A stretch of 64,000 bases of DNA from Ostrinia nubilalis (Eukaryota > Arthropoda > Insecta > Lepidoptera > Crambidae). Where the stretch lies: contig NC_087119.1 in NCBI RefSeq assembly GCF_963855985.1, forward strand, positions 4,256,001 to 4,320,000, given 5' to 3'. The notes under the pieces were generated by a model that worked only from the letters and a program-made list of their open reading frames with translations, was not told where the DNA came from and ran no database searches. A program made the translations under genes and the position numbers. Below are positions 11,157-22,216 of this stretch, piece after piece (position 1 is the stretch's first letter; the number at the start of each line of letters is the position of its first letter).

Positions 11157-14100
11157 TTAGAAAGCCAGCTTTTCCTTGGGTTGATAGGTGTCGAAGAAAT
11201 CACGGTATTGCGGGACGTTCACGGCGGAAGTTCCGGGGATTCCACAGTTAGTCATTGCATTGTCAACGTATTCCTGGTCTAGCTTCTTTTCATTACACAC
11301 ATCAGTCAAAAACTCGTACCACTCATCGTAGTTCAACTCTGTTTTACTGAAACAAAACCGAGTAATTCCATATTATTTAGTTTCACATGGAACTAATGCA
11401 AGAATAATAATTTAAAAATATGAAATTATGGATAGATAGTTATTGGATGAAAGATAATTTAATAAAATCGTGGTGGTCTTTTGGAGAGCATCATATAACG
11501 ACCAACTCAATGGAGGGTTCAAAAGAACACCCACTATTCATTAGTTAGGTACTCTTAATTAATAATAAATAATAAATAAATAATAAATCTTTTGGACAAT
11601 TTCACACAGCGCCAGCTAGCCCCAAAGTAAGCAACTTAATGCTTGTGTTATGGGTGCTAGCTTAACGGATATACTACTTAAATACTTTTTTTTTTAAATA
11701 CATACATATTATAGGGCAAGTGACCCGGTTGTGAGCCTTTGTGGCCATTTAGAACTTCAAATCGTTATAACTAAGGCAAAGACTAATATATTACTCTATG
11801 GTTTACGGGAATAAAAATATCTAATATTAGCCACACTGATAGCGTTAACAGCTTTGATGTGTCAAGCTTCACTTCAATCCAACAAGTCATTATTTTTTGA
11901 GAAGCGTTAATTGTTTTAAGTCTTAGCAAAAAGGCTAAGGCGAGCGGGTGAGTAAACAATCATTATTTTCTAAATCCTTCTTATTTTTTTAAATGTTTAT
12001 GTTAATCCTTAATAAAGAATATACTGTCTAAGTGGTACTAATGATATTTTATCGCTATTTGTTTATTAAGGGGTTTATGAGAGGTGGCCACTAATGGAGC
12101 CAGAATGAATGAATTTTCCCATCTTTGGCCACATGAATGGCCAAAAGTGGTGCACGAAGAACCCCACTTTTGGCCATTTAGTTTTTATCGTGATTTTCCA
12201 ATTTAATTACTTAGCTATTTTGATATAAGTAATCGATTCATTTTCAGAGTTACGATTATAATGCCTCCATCGAAACCAAATACTAAAAAAATCGGTTTTG
12301 TGAAAAGAAAATTGTTCCAGTACTAACCGCATAAACTTATACTATAGGTTAATGTTGATTTCAATTCAAGCTGAGATATTATATTTCATACTAGCGGCCG
12401 CCCACGACTTCGTACGCGTGGATCCCGTTTTACCCCCTTCATCTATCTTACGCGGTTTAGATTTTTTCGTACAAATGTTTTTTCCCGCTAACTCCCGTTC
12501 CCGTGGGAATTTTGCAATATCCTGTTGTAACTAAGCTTTAAGTTTCCTAAGGTACCTGCATGCAAAATTTCAAGCGTCTAACTTAAGCGGTTTAGATTTT
12601 TCATACAAAAGAATTTTCCCGCTAATTCCCGTTCCCGTGGGAATTTCGGGAATTCTTTGTAACTAAGCTCTAAGTTTACTAAGGTACCTACATACCAAAT
12701 TTCAAGCGTCTAACATAAGCAGTTTAGATTTTTCATACAAAAGGATTTTCCCGCTAATTCCCGTTCCCGTGGGAATTTCAGGAATTCCTTGTTGTAACTA
12801 AGCTTTAAGTTTACTAAGGTACCTACATGCCAAATTTCAAGCGTCTTAACTTAAGCAGTTTAGATTTTTCATACAAAAGGATTTTCCCGCTAATTCCTGT
12901 TCCCGTGGGAATTCCTAAGTATACTATAACCTGCCCAGGAGTATGAAAAATAATTGTACCAAGTTTCGTTAAAATCCGTCGAGTAGTTTTTGTTTTTTTT
13001 TTATGAATTTTGATGGCCAGAACTGGCACATGACTGTGGCCAGAAATGGGGTAAAGCTGACCAAAAATGGCACAAATTCCCATTTCTTTTTCTTTTCTAC
13101 AGGATTATTTTTCCATTGAATCATTATGAAAAAAAATGTATCCTTAGGCTAGATCTAAATATATTTAATCACTTTTTACAAGAAATAAGTCCGTGATAAC
13201 AAAAACTGTAAAATGATATAGCCTCAAAGTCTAAAAAATTCTTAAAATGGCCAAAACCGGGTCACCTGCCCTACATAGTAACACCCAGACCCGTCACAGA
13301 AATTAAAATTCATCATCTCAATTTCTGCCCGGCCGGGAATCGAACCCGGCCTTTTGTACCCTTTGCACCACCGGCCTGCACCACTGGTGGTGCAAAGGGT
13401 ATTTTTTAATCCCCTTTACACCACCAATAGTGCCGCGCTACCATTAACTGTAAAACGATTATCTATAATCATATAATATTAATATTATAAAGAGGAAAGA
13501 TTTGATTGTTTGTTTGTACTGAATAGGCTCCGAAACTACTGGACAGATTTGACAACATAACATAAAAATTAATAACAACCATTCATACCTACATACAACG
13601 AATAATTCCTAAAGTACCAGGGCAACATAATCATAAAGGAGCTATATCAAATTCTTCTTGGTTGATCCGAGAAATAAACATGTATCATAAAATAGCTCCT
13701 TTATGGTTATGTTGCCCTGGTACTTTATTCGTTGTATGTAGGATGTAGGCCCGGGGTATCGTGGGTCTGAAGTGAAATGTTTATAGGCACTTACACACAC
13801 ACAAATTAAAACTTTTAGGTGGGTTTTGATTTATTTATAACAATTAAATTATTAAGTATTTTACAGTCTACTACTAACGGGACTATTCCCACCTCTCGTT
13901 CCCACCACTGCAACTCCTGTGTAGCCAGGATCTACAGCTTGACCGCCACAAAAACCCAACCAATGAAGGTCAAGTTTGTCCCGGGGGAAAGTTAAACTGT
14001 CATTGGACCCGCAACGAAATTAATCAGAAGAACATAGGAGGAGTTCGAAATTAAGGTTCGACTTCCCTCCATTGCAAAGCGGATGACAGGTGACAAACAA

Positions 14101-15163
14101 AGGTTTAAAACCTTTAAGAAAAAGATTATGCACCACGGACAATAAATTAAATTAAGGGGGCCTATCTTATGAGCAATTAGCAACTACCTGCCAATAATAT
14201 TTTTCACAAAATCGCTTAAAAGCACGGAAATTTTTCCTTGTCGCGACAAGATCGGTGTAATAAATTGCGGAAACAGATGTATGTTGTATTGAATTAAGCA
14301 TTATATCACGTTCATGTTTCCAAAGATCACACTCCCACAAGATATGATGGGCAGACTGCTCATGACTGACATCATCAGTGGAACACTCGCAAAAAGGAGA
14401 CGGAACTAGTTTGAATTCGTGAAGTTTATGTTTAAAGTTGCCATGTCCCGTGAGGAACTGCGACGAGCAATGGTCGATTTCTAACCATCGCCTAGTTAGA
14501 CGTTCGCGTACATTCGGGAAGAATTTAGTCTACAGTCTACTACTAGTTTTACAGTCGATGGTAGCACAGCACTATTTGTTGGTGGTGCAAGAGGGATTTA
14601 AAAATACCCTTTGCACCACCAGTGGTGCAGGCCGGTGGTGCAAAGGGTACAAAAGGGAACCCGGGACCTCTCGGCATAGTAGTCCGTTCTGAACCACTAC
14701 ACCAAACGGCCGACTTTGCCAAATTTTGGCCGAATTCTAAAGGATATTTTCGTTTTACCACCTCTGTGACTTAAGTGGGATTTTCATTCACACTCACACA
14801 CTCTTCAGAAGAACAATATTGTCAAAGAACAAAAAATGGAGTTTGTCAAATTAACCTTCATGGATTTTTTTCCCCTTTAATTAACACCCAATGTTTAATT
14901 ATGGAAAAAATATCATTACCAGTAAGGATACCTTAGTAGGGATAGGTTACCAGGGTACCATAAAGACATTCGATGACTTACCAGAATTTCCACCAAAAAA
15001 TGCCTGTATCTGTCATGGTGAGTTTCCTATCATCAATAAGTTTACTCTGACGCATCCAATAGTCTGATCTATACAGGGTGATCGTCAATCCATCCCGTTT
15101 ATTGTCCAAAAGTTTTGCAAACTCAAAGAACTGACTTTCAAGTGTAGCTGGTTCGTCATCCAT
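11157..15163 (-). CDS. TPPP/p25-alpha family protein, copy 1 (complete, 123 aa)
   Basis: Tubulin polymerization-promoting proteins bind and bundle microtubules in the cytoplasm (family knowledge; Drosophila ringer belongs here). Exon 1 is 15163 down to 14982, beginning MDDEPATLESQFFEFAK and including RSDYWMRQ and DDRKLTMTDTGI. The intron runs 14981-11347 and is phase 2. Exon 2 is 11346 down to 11157, with KTELNYDEWYEF, MTNCGIPG and VPQYRDFF, stop TAA. The start is the only ATG, 11 bases after an acceptor (CTCTTCAG), so a non-coding 5' exon must lie upstream on the minus strand. The protein has only the p25-alpha core; the Gly/Arg-rich C-terminal tail of many TPPPs is absent. Residues WWKF replace the usual F-x-K near the exon junction. 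A variant ATTAAA poly(A) signal lies near 11010. Confidence 0.88.
11712..13273. mobile_element. DNA transposon with TIR TAGGGCARGTGACCCGG
   Basis: Left end TAGGGCAAGTGACCCGG, right end the reverse complement of TAGGGCAGGTGACCCGG; both continue into GGCCA-rich subterminal sequence. 1562 bp, no transposase. It sits in the AT-rich tail of a SINE whose body resumes at 13274. The centre holds a tandem array of ~132-bp units. It lies wholly inside the intron of TPPP copy 1. Confidence 0.72.
12390..12990. repeat. Tandem array, ~132-bp units, about 3.7 copies
   Basis: Units start near 12449, 12584, 12715 and 12849. Each contains GGTTTAGATTTTTCRTACAA or the AGTTTAG variant, then CCCGTTCCCGTGGGAATT, then AAATTTCAAGCGTCTAA. 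It is preceded by GCGGCCGCCCACGACTTCG, the head typical of a common lepidopteran interspersed repeat. A 1.5-unit copy in opposite orientation is at 61150-61455. Confidence 0.75.
13588..13742. mobile_element. Short palindromic MITE
   Basis: Left arm CCTACATACAACGAATAA, right arm its reverse complement, with AGTACCAGGGCAACATAA inside the stem. The arms pair over about 55 bp. It is nested in the hAT-like element. Confidence 0.7.
13877..14530 (-). mobile_element. 5'-truncated R1-type LINE with 15-bp target duplication
   Basis: Flanked by TACAGTCTACTACTA at 13862-13876 and 14531-14545, a long target duplication typical of target-primed reverse transcription. Minus strand reads open from 14529 to a stop near 14174: FFPNVRERLTRRWLEIDH, SSQFLTGHGNFKHKL, then FCEC...HHILWECDLW, the zinc-binding C-x-C..H..C end of R1-clade proteins. 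About 300 bp of 3' UTR follows. Only the last ~118 codons are present; they are uninterrupted. Confidence 0.75.
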
Positions 15164-15507
15164 CGATAACGTAACTGAAGAGAAAAAATTTAGGTATTCA
15201 GACGTGGACTAAGCATTTAGGATTTGTAATTTAATTTAATACAACAGCCATTAATACTACATTAAAAATGCGGATTTAAGGATCTGTACTTTACAGTATT
15301 TAAGTGTATCAGACTGAAGACATTGAATATAAAAGATAAATGCAAACTTGTCCATAATATAATTGGCCTTAACCAACACTCAAAAATATTTTGTAAAAAT
15401 AACAGGGGAAGGTTGAGGGCACTCAATGGTCCACTCTACGAGTGCACAAGAAAGGCTGCAGTGCGGGAGGAATGGCGACGGAATGTGAGGCTTGCCACCG
15501 GACCTAG

Positions 15508-15622
15508 TGTGACCGGCGTTTACCCGTGGTCCCCCCAACATGTCCCCCTGGTGGGTCCACGGGTAATTTTTTTTACCCGTTGTCCCACCGTTCTGAACAG
15601 TTTTTGCCAGTGGGTCTACGGG
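15508..15622. repeat. GTGGGACCACGG-type repeat, left part
   Basis: Short alternating motifs such as ACCCGTGG, GTGGGTCCACGGG and TTGTCCCACCG. It continues at 19429-19462 on the far side of the foldback. Same family as 24100-24240 (reverse), 40528-40650 and 44497-44710. Confidence 0.7.
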
Positions 15623-16547
15623 TGTACGTTACTCCAGCTGGAAAGTAGCTCCTAGAGTGATATGAGTAGAACGTATAATTAGTTCCCAACATGGTGTAAA
15701 TGTGCGCCGAATTAGAGATTAGTGCGTGCTGTCGTTTTGGTACAAAACGAAAAAAACGATTCCTGCTGGAGTAACGTTGTTCTAGCAGGAAAATTCTAAA
15801 CGAATGATCGGAAAGAGAAAAACTGTTTACGAGCAGATAGCTTATATTTGTTCTATTATGTGAGCTGAAAATGTGATTTGTGCGTCTTCAGGTTTTCGAG
15901 ATATTGCATTTCCTGCCAGGGTAACGTTTTGCAGAATGCTCTATCTCAATAACCGTTATATGTGCGCCTATAGAATAAACACACACGAGTAGCTCTTGAT
16001 TTGTGCGTATATGTGAAAGAAACATGTTTATGAAAATATTGATAAATATCAAGTAATCGAGATTTCTTCAAAATCCGAAAAAATCGTGTAGCGCCTGAAT
16101 AACAAAATATACAAGCTCACTGAAAACTGTATTCGATCCTTCTTAAGACGTATTATAACCATAGAAAGTTTCAAAAACGCACATTCATGGGTCATTGAAT
16201 AATATCACTAAAAGTAATTACGACGGAGCTATAACTTTGACGTCAAAATACAAGGAATCAGCTACACCAAGATGAGCGGATGTTAACCGTATAATTAGAG
16301 CGTTTATTGAACAAATATAAAATAAAATATTCAGCTTGTAATGTATCGCTTAAAAAAAGATATGCATAAAAATATCAAATTGTAAATACCGGCTGGTTAT
16401 CCGACCAAATTCGAATGCATACAAAAAAGCGACGGATTCATACATATCGATGACCTTCCACATTGAGCGTATTAAACTTAAGCTGTTGTTAGTACAGTCG
16501 TGTTCAAATGTTTTAGGCAATTAATAAATATATAGTAATATTTTAGA

Positions 16548-16790
16548 TCAGTCTTTCCCAAAGTGGGCGATAACGTCCCCTTGTGGACGCTGCAGGCTTA
16601 AAGGGGGGCGGTAAGAGACCCAGAAAAAAAATCGGGACGTTGTGTAGAAGCTTGGGAGGCGTCATCTACTAGGAGGACTCTTAGACACCGACTGAGCTCG
16701 ACTCTGGACTACAAAAATGGGGGGCGCTAATAATATTTTATTCTCAAAGTGGGCAGTAGACTAAATAAGTTTTAGATGGTTAAGGGGCCT
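16548..16790. repeat. Interspersed repeat with CCCAAAGTGGGCG head
   Basis: CAGTCTTTCCCAAAGTGGGC at the start and TCTCAAAGTGGGCAGTAG near the end; resembles the end of non-autonomous hAT elements in insects but no target duplication was resolved. Inside the 3.8 kb foldback. Confidence 0.4.
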
Positions 16791-17283
16791 TACTAGGGGA
16801 AAACGGCAATATTGGACCTCTTTTCTATTTTCTGTTACTTAAAGATATTTCGCACAGAAATTTGTCAAAATTCCACGTGGCCGCGAAGCCACGGGCGGAT
16901 AGCTAGTTTTTTATAAAAGCTCAAGACGACCGTGTTTTACAATAAACATTCCTAATAAAATCACAACGGACATCGCGGCATCGGTATTTACCTCTTCGAT
17001 ACAGTCAGGAGACTTTTAGATTTCAAGAAAACTTAAGAGCTCCTGCTCGCGACGCCGCCACCGCGTCGCCGCCGCGCCGCCGCCGCACCGTCGCCGCGCT
17101 AATATTTCTATTAACTTTCCGATAAAAATGTGAATGGCGCTTACGATGTTTAGTTTCGAGCTCGTTGATAGACACCCTTATTTTCCTGTGTACCCTTGGC
17201 TGTTCCCTTGATGGTACAGTGGAAAATAAATTTTAACCGCTGTACCCTCGACCGTAAAGATGGGTTCATGGTTACACGAGTTA

Positions 17284-17458
17284 GAGTAGGCGCACACCGT
17301 TGATTTTTCGTCGGCCGATAGTTTAGTCGGGCTGTTGATCAGTATGGGCATGTATGGGAGTGCGCACACTACGCCGATTCGATTTGGCCGATTCATCATA
17401 CAATTTGAAATCGGGCACAACTATCGGCCAACTAAAAATCAACGGTGTGCGGCTACTC
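17284..17458. mobile_element. PIF/Harbinger-like MITE, copy 1
   Basis: TIR GAGTAGGCGCACACCGTTGA, 175 bp, flanked by TTA at 17281-17283 and 17459-17461. The 3-bp TTA duplication fits PIF/Harbinger. Confidence 0.8.
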
Positions 17459-18199
17459 TTATGGATGACGAAGAATGACACGCTCGTTTTCATACTTTTC
17501 ATTCTATTTAGGTATTTGACATGCGGTATCTATTATTTAAATCTATGTGCGGAAACGTCACGAAATCTGAATCTTCATTGACCGCCGAACCCCCTATAGT
17601 GAAAAATACAATTTGTGACCACATTGAAAAACCTTGCTATTGTGGAAATTGTTTTTTATTCTCTTAATTTTTCACAGATCATACATACCTACTGATAAAC
17701 TCTATTTTTCTTTTTATGAATCTCTAATCAATTATTGTATCTTAAAAGTATTATATTATGACATAGAATCACAGATCAATATACATACCTACTTATAAAT
17801 AAGTAAAGTAGTTTTATTACTTACATACATAGTATTCGTTATGCAAATATTTCAAAGAATGCGCCCAATTTACGCAAGACAATAGTAGTCAAAACTGTAC
17901 AAAATTTTAGTTTTCTTACCACATTTACGGCTATTTCTCATCCTAAAGTGTAGGTAGGTATGCGTTATGAGCAAGATTTTTGAATCGGGGGACAAAACAT
18001 CTATAACTATAACTATATTCTGTCACCTATTACTGGTAGGTACTACATATTTGATAGAACTTACGAAGCACTTTCAGGATCAGTAACTAGTTTTTTGATA
18101 TCTTGTATAGTTTAGAAATAACCGAGTGAGATCACTTATCGTTTCCACCCTGTATACCACGAACTGCGCGATTTGGGACATCTTTTTTATTGCATTACT

Positions 18200-18412
18200 A
18201 GCTTTTGCACGCGGCTTCACAGGCGTGAAATTCAGTTTCACAGATCGTCGTAAATTATAGCCTATAATACTTACATATGTATATTATTCTGGGTTATAAA
18301 CAATAATACTGTAAAGTTTCATCAAAATCCGTTCAGCAGTTTTTGCGTGAAAGAGTAACAAACATCCAGACATCCATACAAACTTTCACATTTATAATAT
18401 TAGTAGGATCAA
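18200..18412 (+). repeat. Lepidopteran interspersed repeat (ACTAGCTTTTG...GGATC type)
   Basis: Begins ACTAGCTTTTGCACGCGGCT, then CATCAAAATCCGTTCAGCAG, ending in TATAATATTAGTAGGAT. Fragments of the same family: 16860-16915 (reverse), 22476-22566 (3' end), 30838-31060, 12390-12445, and a short reverse piece at 55-80. Confidence 0.6.
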
Positions 18413-20992
18413 TAAAATTGTCCAATTATTATATTATTATGTCAACCATACCAACTATAGACTATATTAAATTCTTTAAAAAAATGTCATACATTAATTA
18501 CATTTTATTTTTTTACTGGTTATTTTCTACTTCAGTGTACTTCGGTACAACAAATTTCAACCGGTTCGTGTGTAAAGTTAAGAAGGTCGTCGATAAGTAT
18601 GAATCCGTCGCTTTTTTGTATGCATTCGAATTTGGTCGGATAACCAGCCGGTATTTACAATTTGATATTTTTATGTATATCTTTTTTTAAGCGATACATT
18701 ACAAGCTGAATATTTTATTTTATATTTGTTCAATAAACGCTCTAATTATACGGTTAACATCCGCTCATCTTGGTGTAGCTGATTCCTTGTATTTTGACGT
18801 CAAAGTTATAGCTCCGTCGTAATTACTTTTAGTGATATTATTCAATGACCCATGAATGTGCGTTTTTGAAACTTTCTATGGTTATAATACGTCTTAAGAA
18901 GGATCGAATACAGTTTTCAGTGAGCTTGTATATTTTGTTATTCAGGCGCTACACGATTTTTTCGGATTTTGAAGAAATCTCGATTACTTGATATTTATAA
19001 ATATTTTCATAAACATGTTTCTTTCACATATACGCACAAATCAAGAGCTACTCGTGTGTGTTTATTCTATAGGCGCACATATAACGGTTATTGAGATAGA
19101 GCATTCTGCAAAACGTTACCCTGGCAGGAAATGCAATATCTCGAAAACCTGAAGACGCACAAATCACATTTTCAGCTCACATAATAGAACAAATATAAGC
19201 TATCTGCTCGTACACAGTTTTTCTCTTTCCGATCATTCGTTTAGAATTTTCCTGCTAGAACAACGTTACTCCAGCAGGAATCGTTTTTTTCGTTTTGTAC
19301 CAAAACGACAGCACGCACTAATCTCTAATTCGGCGCACATTTACACCATGTTGGGAACTAATTATACGTTCTACTCATCTCACTCTATGAGCTACTTTCC
19401 AGCTGGAGTAACGTACACGGTCTACGGGTAATTTATTTTAACCATAGTCCCACCGCACAGTGCATGTCACCTAGGTATAATTATAAAAAAATCTATAATT
19501 ATTAATTAACCATATATTTATAAGACTTATTCTTAAGTTCATACATATTTATTTGAGAATAAAGGATACATCGAAATTAATAATTGCAAGAACATTTTTT
19601 ATATCTTCACATCACACAATGTGGGTTAAAGTCACTCATACTCTGCGTTTGATATTTCATGCCAGACATCAGTCCACTTATACAATGTATCCGGGCTTGT
19701 AGTGATCAAACTTTAAGGGCATAATCTATGGACAATTTTATCGATGAAAATATACTTTTATACTTCTTTTTAAGTTATTTTCCAACACAAGAAAAACCAG
19801 GTGGTTAAGGTATGTTTTATTTGGTTACTATGGAAACCGCTGGGAAGGGGTATCTTTGTTCAACAATTACGTCGAAACTAATAAACGTAGACTAATAAAG
19901 GACAATGACCAAAAATGTATGGAGTGTGGTCCAAATGTCCACCACTAACGAGACCTATGTAGCAAAATAGTCTACTAAATACTGATTCATTATAACCAAA
20001 CCGCAATCAAAAATATGCTGTCAGTAAAAAGTTATGACTGAATGAAAAGTCATGTTTTTTACCTTTTCATCCGAAAAATGTTCTTGATATCATTCTATCC
20101 ATCGCACATTTTGGATTAATCTATGCATGTTATGTCATGTCGCTTAGTGTGCCGTGTTAGATTCTCGCTAAAAGAAAAAAAAATAAGCTCAGAAGAAAGA
20201 CAACAATATTGGAATTATGGTCGGGTGGTCGCTGCTCCGCCCCTATTGGTTGTAGGGTGATGTTATATAACCATCCTTGATAAATGGGCTATCCATAACA
20301 AAAATATTTTTTCAAATCGGACCAGTAGTTCCTGAGATTAGCGCGTAAACTACTACAATTTTTCATACGGTCATAACTTTTTACTGACAGCTTATTTTTT
20401 TTTCGTCCCATACTGAAAGTTAATCTCTTTTTAATGAACTAGGTATAAGCCAATATAGGTCTCATTAGTGGTGGACATTTGGACCACTTTTGGTCATTGT
20501 CCTTTACATTCGTTTTGTAGAATAGCTCAAATACTAATAATACAATGCAAATAAAACATACCTTAACGACCTGGTTTTTCTTGTGTTGGAAAATAACTGA
20601 TAAAGAAGTGAAAAAAGTCATGTTTTTTTCTAATTAAATCCATTCTTACTCCCTTAATACTTGTATCTGTTTTCTACTTCTGCTAATAGATAATTTTATT
20701 GGCTATCGCATGATATAAAATTTTTGCTTATTAGTGTTAAGCTAGCCACTCTATCACTTGTTTTTGAAGGAAAAGGTGAAAACTTAAAATTCAAAACTTA
20801 AATCCTTGCAATTTTGCAAGAAATGGGTCAAGCCCCAAATTTGAAGTATTTTCATCGATAAAATTGTTCATAGATTACGCCCTTAGAGTAGGCGCACACC
20901 GTTGATTTTTAGTTGGCCGATAGTTGTGCCCGATTTTAAATTGTATGAAGAATCGGCCAAATCGAATCGGCGTAGTGTGCGCACTAAAACTC

Positions 20993-21966
20993 ATTAAAAA
21001 CTAAAACTCATTAAAACTCATTTATTTCTGTAAATAGGCTTAAAAAAGCACTTTTACACGTCCCAGTATTAACCCTACCACTGCTTCAGGACAATAAATG
21101 GGCCAGTGCTGAGAAGAAGCAGCGCAAGAAACTAAGTCACTATTGTCAGCCTCTTTTTCAACCGACTTCAAAAAAAAGGAGGAGGTTTATTATGCGTTGC
21201 GTTGGAGGTTTGTTATGGTATGTTTGTTACGCGATAACTCCGCCAATTATGAACCGATTTGAACAAATCTTTTTTCGGTGTATAGGTAATACCTCAAGGG
21301 TGGTCCCATTTAAATTTAATAATAGAAAAAACAACCCCCAAGGGTGGAAAATTGGGGATGAACTTTTTTATACGCAATATCTCCGCCGATTATAAATCAA
21401 TTTGAACGATTATTTTTTTGTTGAATAGGTATTATCAAAAGGGTGGTTTCATGCGAATTTGAAGAAAATATTTCACCCCCAAGGGTGGAAAATTGGGGAT
21501 GAACTTTTTTATACGCAATTTTTTATACGTTTTTTTTTTATGTTCATGCATTTGAAGTCGGTTTTATTTTTAAAAAAAGTTAATTATCAAAGGTTTAGAT
21601 GTTTTAAAATGTACAAAGTTATAAATATTTATGCGAGCTAGGCAGTAACGTATCCCAAACATTTTTATCTTTTAAATAATCATCGACTTTATAGTAGCCC
21701 TTTTTCATTAAGGTACTTTTAATATGTGCTTTGAATTTATGAATGGGTAGTTCTACAACAGTTTGTGGTAATTTATTAAAGAATTTAATACATTTTCCCA
21801 TAAATGAATTACCAATCTTATGCAATCTGAAATTTGGAACGGCAAGTTTAGTTTTGTTTCTTGTATTAAAGTTATGCAAATCGCTCTTTTTCGTGAATTG
21901 CTCTATATTTTTGCGGACATATAAAAGGTTTTCATAAATGAACTGTGAACTTCCATACATGCCCAT
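20993..21966 (-). mobile_element. LINE 3' end (RT C-terminus and tail)
   Basis: Minus strand, 21966 to about 21640, reads YGSSQFIYENLLYVRKN, SDLHNFNTRNKTKLAVPNF, ending YKVDDYLKD. The H-N-x-NTR-x-K segment marks the C-terminus of CR1/Jockey-type LINE proteins. The 3' UTR contains GCGCTGCTTCTTCTCAGC and ends in repeated AATGAGTTTTAG units. A palindromic-ended repeat (21160-21563) is inserted in it. Confidence 0.7.
21160..21563. repeat. Palindromic-ended repeat (AACCGACTTC family), copy 1
   Basis: Starts AACCGACTTCAAAAAAAAGG and ends TTTGAAGTCGGTT. Inside, a unit with CAAGGGTGGAAAATTGGGG occurs twice (near 21340 and 21480). Other copies: 31271-32253 (split) and 55220-55626. Confidence 0.75.
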
Positions 21967-22216
21967 ATACTGATCAACTGCCCGACTAAACTATCGGCCG
22001 ACGAAAAATCAACAGTGTGCGCCTACTCTTAAAGTTTGAGCACTACATGCCCGGACACACTGTATATGCGTACTCATTGGTGAGATTTCCTTGTTTATTG
22101 CCAGGTCATATAAAAAAATGTGACATGTTTCAATACGTCATATTCATTAATCATAGTACCTAATATTTGTAACGTTTAAAACTATTCATTTATTGTTAAT
22201 AAAGTCTGATTGTGAG

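Larger units (their letters stand above)
13350..14656. mobile_element. Non-autonomous hAT-like element in the SINE
   Basis: TIRs begin CCTTTTGTACCCTTTGCACC and extend with little divergence for about 105 bp. The flanking 8-bp duplication GAACCCGG (13342-13349 and 14657-14664) falls inside the SINE B box, and removing the element plus one duplication restores the SINE. Inside are a palindromic MITE (13588-13742) and a 5'-truncated LINE (13877-14530). Confidence 0.85.
11690..14715 (-). mobile_element. tRNA-derived SINE, broken by two insertions
   Basis: Read on the minus strand: tRNA-like head GGCCGTTTGGTGTAGTGG with an A-box-like start and CCGAGAGGTCCCGGGTTC (14712 to 14657), continued at 13349-13274 by TTCGATTCCCGGCCGGGCAG (B box) and the body AATTTTAATTTCTGTGACGG, with the AT-rich tail at about 11711-11690. 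The head is separated from the body by a hAT-like element (13350-14656) and the tail by another transposon (11712-13273). A short tail-end copy lies at 43771-43800. Confidence 0.78.
15623..19420. mobile_element. Large foldback element, 835-bp inverted arms
   Basis: Left arm about 15623-16457, right arm about 18586-19420, near-perfect inverted repeats starting TGTACGTTACTCCAGCTGG. It is flanked by TCTACGGG at 15615-15622 and 19421-19428. The uninterrupted target is present at 24106-24236 on the other strand, which confirms the insertion point. No transposase. The 2.1 kb core holds a PIF/Harbinger-type MITE, interspersed repeats and a CpG-rich patch at 17040-17100. Confidence 0.85.
20886..22028. 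mobile_element. PIF/Harbinger-like MITE, copy 2, split by a ~1 kb insertion
   Basis: Same TIRs as the copy at 17284-17458 and again flanked by TTA (20883-20885, 22029-22031). The body is interrupted after GTGTGCGCACT (about 20992) and resumes at about 21952 (CCATACATGCCC). The insert is a LINE 3' end carrying another repeat. Confidence 0.8.
19683..22063. mobile_element. Tc1/mariner-like MITE or foldback carrying three nested insertions
   Basis: Ends CAATGTATCCGGGC and (reverse complement) CAGTGTGTCCGGGC, flanked by TA. Arms pair through TCAAACTTTAAG, ATAATCTATGRACAATTTTA and GTGGTCCAAATGTCCACCAC. The right arm is cut by the Harbinger-like MITE at 20886-22028. Without it the element would be about 1.2 kb. 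No transposase. Confidence 0.72.

Noticed and set aside
13320..13360. Possible tRNA gene from a T-arm-like GAATCGAACCCGG
   Set aside because: The rest of the match lies 1.3 kb away and is a SINE head; no complete cloverleaf.
18343..18690. 115-codon plus-strand frame
   Set aside because: It spans the end of an interspersed repeat and the right arm of the foldback, so it is chance reading of repeats.
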